Shown: piece by piece, positions 58,176 to 64,000 of the stretch
Layout of the letters: each line of letters opens with the position of its first letter
Position numbering within the stretch: position 1 is the stretch's first letter
Origin: Rhodocollybia butyracea
Taxonomy: Eukaryota; Basidiomycota; Agaricomycetes; Agaricales; Omphalotaceae
DNA: 64,000 bases
Reading direction: 5' to 3'
Assembly: GCA_015501585.1 (NCBI GenBank)
Contig: JADNRY010000024.1
Coordinates: 62,001 to 126,000, forward strand
Position numbers and translations under genes: made by a program
Notes under the pieces: model-generated
Database searches by the model: none
What the model was told of the DNA's origin: nothing
What the model saw: only the letters and a program-made list of their open reading frames with translations

Positions 58176-58769
58176 TCAACAAATCAATTTAGTGCGCAAA
58201 ACCTTCATTTCAGCGAGGACAACCTCTCTCGTTTTATCAGCAGGTAAACGTTCTTGACGTTTAATAAAATCATCCCAGGATTTTCCAGGGAAACTTTGTA
58301 GAGACTTCGCATCCTTATCGTCCTTGGGGGTGATCTTCTGCAACAGATCAACAACGGTATTCCAATCATTGCAAAGTTTCCCCAATGTCAGAATGTCACC
58401 CGTGATCATCCTCGAAAGGTTCAAATTGAGCGAGGCGGAGCATGCTTCCGATAACCCTATCAACGCGTGCTTTTTCCTCGTTTCCACCGACGATGACTGC
58501 CAAGTGGGGGCAAACGAAGGGAATGCTAGCTTTAATGTTGACGTGACATCCGCTCGCAGGAGCAGAGTGCCAGAGAGAAGTTGAGCGTATTCATCTGTAG
58601 CTGCTGCGAGGCCGTTTGGCTTTACAGCACATGTCTGCATGGAGTGTTGAAGGTATATCGTAGGATCTAGTGGTAGAGGGATGAGGGATTCCCATCGCCG
58701 ATTCCATTCTTCTGGACGCTCCTTGGCATGTTGAGGTTTTGGAGGCTCTAACAGCGTGGCAGAGGCCAT
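58176..58769 (-). CDS. Uncharacterised 197-residue protein
   Basis: Single uninterrupted frame from MASATLLEPPKPQHAKERPE to a stop at 58176. A conserved-looking core is EEWNRRWESLIPLPLDPTIY and KSWDDFIKRQERLPADKTRE. It is alpha-helical and charged in appearance, with no signal peptide or membrane segment. The stop lies about 80 bp upstream of the MYND gene start on the same strand. I do not recognise the family. Confidence 0.6.
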   Translation of the reverse strand: MASATLLEPPKPQHAKERPEEWNRRWESLIPLPLDPTIYLQHSMQTCAVKPNGLAAATDEYAQLLSGTLLLRADVTSTLKLAFPSFAPTWQSSSVETRKKHALIGLSEACSASLNLNLSRMITGDILTLGKLCNDWNTVVDLLQKITPKDDKDAKSLQSFPGKSWDDFIKRQERLPADKTREVVLAEMKVLRTKLIC

Positions 58770-59019
58770 GATAGCAGGGATTATCGATTATTGCCGGTTT
58801 GAGACCAAAGTGTCGAAAACGCGAGAAACGGAAGCAATATAGCGAGCGCTAAATAGAATTATTGCTCGGACCGGTACTTACCGCTACTTTATCAAGATCG
58901 GTCTCGCCTACCAGTGATACGCATGAGTACACTAATACGCTAATACACTTACAAGTTACAATTTACCACTATCTTGGCATAGTAGTATCCACGGCGCACA
59001 TTTAATCCTTACATTTATT

Positions 59020-59808
59020 TTACTGAGTACCACGAACAATCCCAACAAGTTCAACAGCCTTCAAGTTCTTATAATCCCCACTCGTCTCGCCCGCAACGCG
59101 TGATTTTGCGATACTTGCGTTTGTATCCACGTTTGACGAGAGTGAAATGGGGGGAATCACAGTGCGCACGTACGAGTCTAGTGGAAAGGAGTTTGTCAAT
59201 TGGCACTACTTTAGTATAATAACTCACCGTCTTATCAATAAATCGTCCTAGGTCCCCATTTCTCTCCAAACTCCTGGCCCTTCGTTAATGCGCATCGGGT
59301 TCGCGGCAGTGACGATGTAAAGAAGGGCGGTTTTCATGTGACCAGAGCTAGGCACATATGATGAGGATGAGGATACTCGAGATAGATGAAGAAACTCACA
59401 ACTCGTTCTTGATAACCTCCGAAAGGGTCTTAACGTGTTGACGGCGGTAGGCATCCCAGCTAGAGAATAGAATAGGATAGGTAGGCGTAGATAACCAGCG
59501 CAGTCAAGTGAGGCGTGGTTCTAATATTGCAGAAAGCAATCTTGTCGGGAATGAGTCAAGTATAGCACATCGAACTGTTGTGAAACTATACCTCGTCAGT
59601 CCCTAGAGTCTTCCCTTGCCCTGCTTTTACAACGCGTGAACGCGTGTACATCTGCTTCTCCTCTGTCGACAGGCGTAGGAAAACGGTCTGCGATGATTTC
59701 CGTGAGTAGATGCTCGTCGGTACTAGTAGAAGAATTGAGAATAAGAAGGCACCAGAGACACGAGGAGCGTACGAACTTCAGGCGACCATTAGTTTCATTG
59801 TCGATGAC
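59020..59808 (-). pseudogene. Truncated annexin copy
   Basis: The sequence matches the 3' half of the annexin gene at 61313-63376, including the SGHMKTALLYIVTAANP block, the NEGPGVWR block and the end of the coding region, plus about 100 bp of 3' flank (58920-59019 versus 61217-61312). It lacks the N-terminal half. It has internal deletions (CGACAGGCGTA is joined directly to the CGGTCTGCGATGATTTCCG block) and frame breaks, so it cannot encode a full annexin. Confidence 0.8.
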
Positions 59809-60124
59809 AGCAGTGGGCAGTGGGTATTTATGCCGATTCTCACGCCCAACTTCCCATTAATATCATCTATAGTTCTTCGAGCATGTCTTCGTCGGAGGCA
59901 GCATCCAGCGACGCGCAGAAAACTCCCATGGTACGATCCTCGCAGTCGCCTTCCGGTGGTTCGGACTTGGATCCAGAGCTACAGGTAATCAATTAATCAA
60001 GGACGATTCGAAAAGGAACCATCGTCAACTAGATGATGATGTGAATGGGATACTCGCCACAATACCGGTAGCCAAATGGTTCGTGAAGGGAAAGGCTCTT
60101 CATATAACTTCGAGAGCCACACTC
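59809..60124. other. Short region with a possible orphan exon
   Basis: A plus-strand segment at 59882-59986 reads MSSSEAASSDAQKTP and is followed by GTAATC, like a first coding exon. No continuation was found, so no gene is called. Confidence 0.3.
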
Positions 60125-60965
60125 TTAACCTTCATCGATCATCTGTGAAACTGATCCACAATTGCGGAGCCTCTCCGATACGGACCCCGCAAAACTTATT
60201 TCAGAGAATCCCTCGTTAAGCCTTATGTTGGATGAAGCGTGGGCGGCGGGTGGATACCAAAAGATACGGTGCCTTAGTGAGTCCTAGGATCCAAGCATTT
60301 GACCGGGTCTCACAGTCGTAGAACTCCTTAATTGAGAAGAAAACAACTCACCTTCGGCAAAACCTCATGGGCCTCTGGACACCGAGCTCGTGACATAGGA
60401 GAACCCACAGTTCTTCTTCCTTTTCTCGACGGCAAACACGCCGTCAAGCAGTGAGTTGGAGGGGAAATTCCTGTGCACGTATTCATTAACAAGCTCGAGA
60501 CAATAGTCGGGGTTGTTGGCGGACCTTGATCCTGTCTCCTATACCGGAAACTGAAATTGAACACTATACTAGGCGTTGTTCTAGAGCCCACTATGTACCT
60601 ACTCAATGTATTCGCATTCCCATCTGTCCAGCAAATTGGTGGTCACGCCAAGGTCGCATGTACTGGTGAACATTGAAACAACTTCATTGAGAGCACTTTC
60701 AGGCTTAAATAAAATATATGTCAGTACCAGCCGCACATACCAAACCTCACACCACGAGATCTCAGTTGAACCACAACATAAGTACCCTCAGCACCTCCCA
60801 AACCAATGTCTTCCTTGAACTTGAAGGCGTACGAAAACCACATACGAGCATAAAGCAGCTCTTGTCTTTTCTCATCTGAACAGTAGCGCCCATCTTTCGG
60901 TGGATGATACGGACATGTTGGGAGGAGCTCTAACCGTTTAGCGTTTGCTAGATTATCTGAATTTA
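60125..60965 (-). pseudogene. Degraded or partial gene of unknown family
   Basis: Coding-like blocks occur in order on the minus strand: CPYHPPKDGRYCSDEKRQEL, LLYARMWFSYAFKFKEDIG, SALNEVVSMFTSTCDLGVTT, NNPDYCLELVNEYVHRNFPS, KEEELWVLLCHELGVQRP, and YPPAAHASSNIRLNEGFSEI up to a stop at 60125. A GT-AG intron joins the first and second parts (donor GTGAGG), and another precedes the last block. The fourth and fifth blocks are out of frame at a run of four A on the sense strand (60421-60424), and no start codon was found upstream. It may be a real gene with an assembly error, or a remnant cut by the annexin duplication. Family unknown. Confidence 0.5.
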
Positions 60966-61312
60966 ATTAGACGTTAGACGTGGCCGCGTCGAGAACCTAA
61001 TTTTGGAGGACATTAGTAGAGAGAGCTTGAATAAAAAGTCGCGTCCGCAGCGTCGTGAAAAGTAGGAAATTGCAAGTAGCCCAGGTAAGTATTCCAGGAA
61101 GTATACCCTCTGGATACATCGAGATACACTGAGGGAGAGACAATGCGCAGTTGCCAGTGGCAGCTAGCACTCGGTCTGGCCAGGCAGAGCTTCGCTTATA
61201 CATTTCAACTAGAGCGCTTTGTGCGAATGAGTACACTACTAATACACTTAAAATTTACCACCACCTTGCCACAGTAGTAATCCACGGCGCACATTTAGTT
61301 CTTACATTTAAT

Positions 61313-62854
61313 TTACTGAACACCACGAACGATCCCAACAACAGCCTTCTTATAATCCCCACTCGTCTCACCCGCAACGCGTGATTCGAGCGTTTTGCGA
61401 TACTTGCGTTCGTATGCGCGTTTGACGAAAGTGAAGTGGGAGGAATCCCAGTGCGCACGTACGAGTCTATAGCAGAAAGGAGTTTGTGAATTGGCAACTA
61501 CTATTAGTTGTTAGTATAGTAACTCACCGTCTTATCAATAAATCGTCCTTAGTCCCCATTCCCTATGAGTAGTAGAAAATTACAGCTATCAAAAGAATTG
61601 CAAAGATCTAAAAGAAAAGAAGGTATACCTTCATACTATCCTCCAGACGCTTCATGTCTCTCCAAACTCCTGGTCCTTCGTTGATGCGCTTCGGGTTCGC
61701 GGCTGTGACGATATAGAGAAGGGCGGTTTTCATGTGACCAGAACTAGGTATGATGACGATGAGTACCCAGTATATCTCAAGATAGATGAAGAAACTCACA
61801 ACTCATTCTTGATAACCTTCGAAAGGGTCTTACCGTGTTGACGGTGGTAGGCATCCCAGCTAGCGAGCAGATTAGGGTTAGTTGCATTGTCTACATAGGT
61901 AGATGTAGAGAACGCGGAAGCTTACAGCGCAGTCAAGTGAGGTGTCGTTCTGTTGACTATAATGTTGCAGAAAGCAATCTTGTAGGGAATGAGTCAAGTA
62001 TAACACATCAAACTGTGGTAAAACCATACCTCGTCGGTCCCTATCTTGCCTTGCCCTGCTTTATACAACGCGTGAACATCTGCTTCTACAAGTCCTCTGT
62101 CGACAGGCGTATTGTCTGGTGGGCGGTTGGAGGAAACGATCATAGTAAAGACTGGAAAAAAGAAGAGTTGTTCAAAACCAAAGCCTCTCAAACATTGTAA
62201 AAAATTCATACGTCTCTCAGTCTTCCCACTCAAGTCACTTTTCACCGCCTGTTCCAAACTGCGACCGTATTTGGCGCGGTAGGCCTGGCCAAGGTTGTAC
62301 AAGTCGGAAGGTGAACGGTCTGCGATGATTTCCGTGAGGAGATGCTCGTCGGTGCTGATGGAAGAAGTTGAGAATGAGAAGGCACCAGAGACGCGAAGAA
62401 CATACCCAGCTCCGCTTAACGCCTGATGTACCAATTTGACATCGTATTCAAGAGGCCCACGTACGAGAGCAGTAAGAACGTCCCTAGAAAAAACATCAGG
62501 ACTCGAATTGCTATCGATAAGATTGAAACGAACTTTAAACGACCGCCAGTTTCATTGTCGATGTTTTGCAACAGTTCTTTTCCGGTTGAAGCGCGGAAGG
62601 ACGCTGAGAGCACAGCGATGTGCATCGCGGAAAGAGGGATGATGGTTTGGATTACTATTGGACCAGAATGCTTAGCACGACGAGTTAAGGTATTAGAAAA
62701 ACAGTACTGACATAGAGTCTCTTTAGTCCCCATGCCACGCATTGCTTGTCTGAGCTTTTCGACATCTGCAATAGCGTTGTAGCCGGGAAGACCTTGAGTT
62801 GGGGGAGGAGCTCCAAGAGGAGGTATTGGTGTATTGAGGTAATAGATGGTATTC

Positions 62855-62887
<33 letters not shown>

Positions 62888-63376
62888 CCTGGGTAAGAAT
62901 GGGGATTGACCATCGGTGGACCAGGAGGTGCCGCGTATGTAGCAGGAGGAGGACCAGGGGGTGCCGAGTAACCGCCGTATACAGAAGGAGGAGGGCCGGC
63001 AGGAGGCGCATATCCTGAAGGAGGGCCGGTATATCCCGAAGGAGGCCCAGGAGGCGGAGCATAACCCGAAGGAGGTCCAGGAGGCGGCGCATATCCAGAA
63101 ACCGGATGCGGAGCATAAGAGGGTTGCTTAAGAAAAGTATAAGTGTGTAACAGAAATGGATAATATGCAGTTACGCACATAACCATCTCGGAAATGTGGC
63201 TCTTGCTGTTGTCCATATCCTCCTACTGGAGCTACTGGAGCTACTGGAGCCCCATATCCTGGCTGAGGCATTTGCTACAGACTAATCAGAACATTTTTGT
63301 ATGCAAAATGAATAACAAGACGCACAAATCCACTTCCTCCGTAGCCTCCTTGATTATAGTTGGGTTGATAAGACAT
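61313..63376 (-). CDS. Annexin with a Pro/Gly/Tyr-rich N-terminal tail
   Basis: Annexins bind acidic membranes in a calcium-dependent way. The N-terminus MSYQPNYNQGGYGGSGF is followed by a disordered tail with repeated SGYAPPPGPP units, several short introns and an 11-glutamine run encoded around 62857-62888. The core repeats can be followed: ADVEKLRQAMRGMGTKE, ASTGKELLQNIDNETGGRL, DEHLLTEIIADRSPSDLYNL, AYRAKYGRSLEQAVKSDLSG, SGHMKTALLYIVTAANP and RAYERKYRKTLESRVAGETS, ending GIVRGVQ. The GxGT-type calcium loops appear as MRGMGTKE and GKIGTDE. Tyr/Gly/Pro-rich tails are known from annexins of animals and lower eukaryotes. A truncated copy lies downstream. Confidence 0.88.
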
Positions 63377-64000
63377 TCGTGTTGACGATGGACCAGATAG
63401 TGAAAAACTTGACGGATGAAAAGAAGAACAATGATATCTTCACAGCTTTCAAAGCTTTTATACACTGGCAAAACAAAACAAGACGAAACAGCGCCCATTG
63501 TCGACTGGCAGTGGGTGGCAGTACATCGCCGGTAATCTTGGTTCAGCGTTCAAACGACGTTCAAGCTTCGACGTCGAGCGTGGCTGTCCGAATGAATAAT
63601 AGTGCCATAGCGATTGTCACAGATAAGATAAGATACGCGATCATTGAATTGTATCGTATTTTTACATTTGGCAAGTAAATTTGAAGTAAATCTACACGTA
63701 CTGTATGTACATGAGCAAGTTCACTGTTCTCGAATTCCAAGTAGACAGGGAAAGTGACATAACGAAAAAATCAAGGTCATAATTTATAGTAGACAGATTA
63801 CTATCAGGCTATACATCTTGCGTAGGCGAGTCGGTAGAGCGATAACTTGAGTAAGTATTGCTTCAATTTCATTTGCCGCAAGCCAACAATGTTCATCCAC
63901 GTCGATTCGAAGACCTGTAAACTGTGCATGTGAACATTTGAACATTGAAACTTGCGACATGGGCGCATGAACATTAAGGGAATCACGATTATCATCAAGT
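63377..64000. other. Right-edge region with no gene seen
   Basis: Contains the upstream region of the annexin gene. Open frames are short and unconvincing. Confidence 0.4.

Overview
This window is nuclear DNA from a mushroom-forming basidiomycete (Agaricomycetes, probably Agaricales; species not determined). The evidence is short spliceosomal introns of about 45-70 nt in almost every gene, basidiomycete-type housekeeping proteins (Nbs1, ESCRT-II Vps36, a Cdc12-type septin, SRP9, glycogen synthase), lineage-typical families (a DUF6533 membrane protein, an atypical protein-kinase-like protein, a proline/glycine/tyrosine-rich annexin), and an Ngaro/DIRS-like tyrosine-recombinase retrotransposon. 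Gene boundaries were read by hand from reading frames, splice sites and protein motifs. Exon edges are firm where given and otherwise approximate.

Layout. 0-10 kb: vps36 (+), a mitochondrial 2-oxodicarboxylate carrier (-) diverging from srp9 (+), then an F-box gene (+). 10.3-14.1 kb: no supportable gene. 14-25 kb: a C2H2 zinc-finger protein (+), a DUF6533 membrane protein (-), nbs1 (-) diverging from ornithine carbamoyltransferase (+) across about 140 bp, and a single-pass membrane protein (-). 26.5-29 kb: glycogen synthase (-). 29-37 kb: repeat-rich DNA around one small secreted-protein gene (+), including a Harbinger-type MITE nested in a long inverted-repeat element and two diverged copies of a dispersed repeat, one interrupted by another TIR element. 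37.2-46.2 kb: a multi-pass membrane-protein gene split by a 7.6 kb nested insertion. 46.5-58.8 kb: tRNA-Leu, a short-chain dehydrogenase, a conserved presequence-bearing protein, a septin, a kinase-like protein, dihydroxyacetone kinase, a MYND protein and an unknown gene. 59-63.4 kb: an annexin gene, a truncated duplicate of its 3' half, and a degraded unknown gene between them.

The most striking structure is the nest at 37-46 kb. A membrane-protein gene was hit by a hAT-like inverted-repeat element (8-bp target duplication ATCGAGTG, 19-bp identical termini). That element later received a 6.9 kb YR retrotransposon with split direct repeats, a gag gene with two introns, an RT/RNase H gene with one intron, and a tyrosine recombinase. 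Its non-coding 3' region carries two tRNA-like sequences on the opposite strand. The host gene has since acquired a nonsense codon and probably a frameshift.

The housekeeping genes do not form a pathway or cluster. Smaller points of interest are two microexons (5 nt in the carrier gene, 8 nt in the dehydrogenase gene), a GC-AG intron, a dehydrogenase lacking the catalytic lysine, a kinase-like protein with DWN in place of DFG, and several homopolymer-associated frame breaks that could be assembly errors or real lesions.
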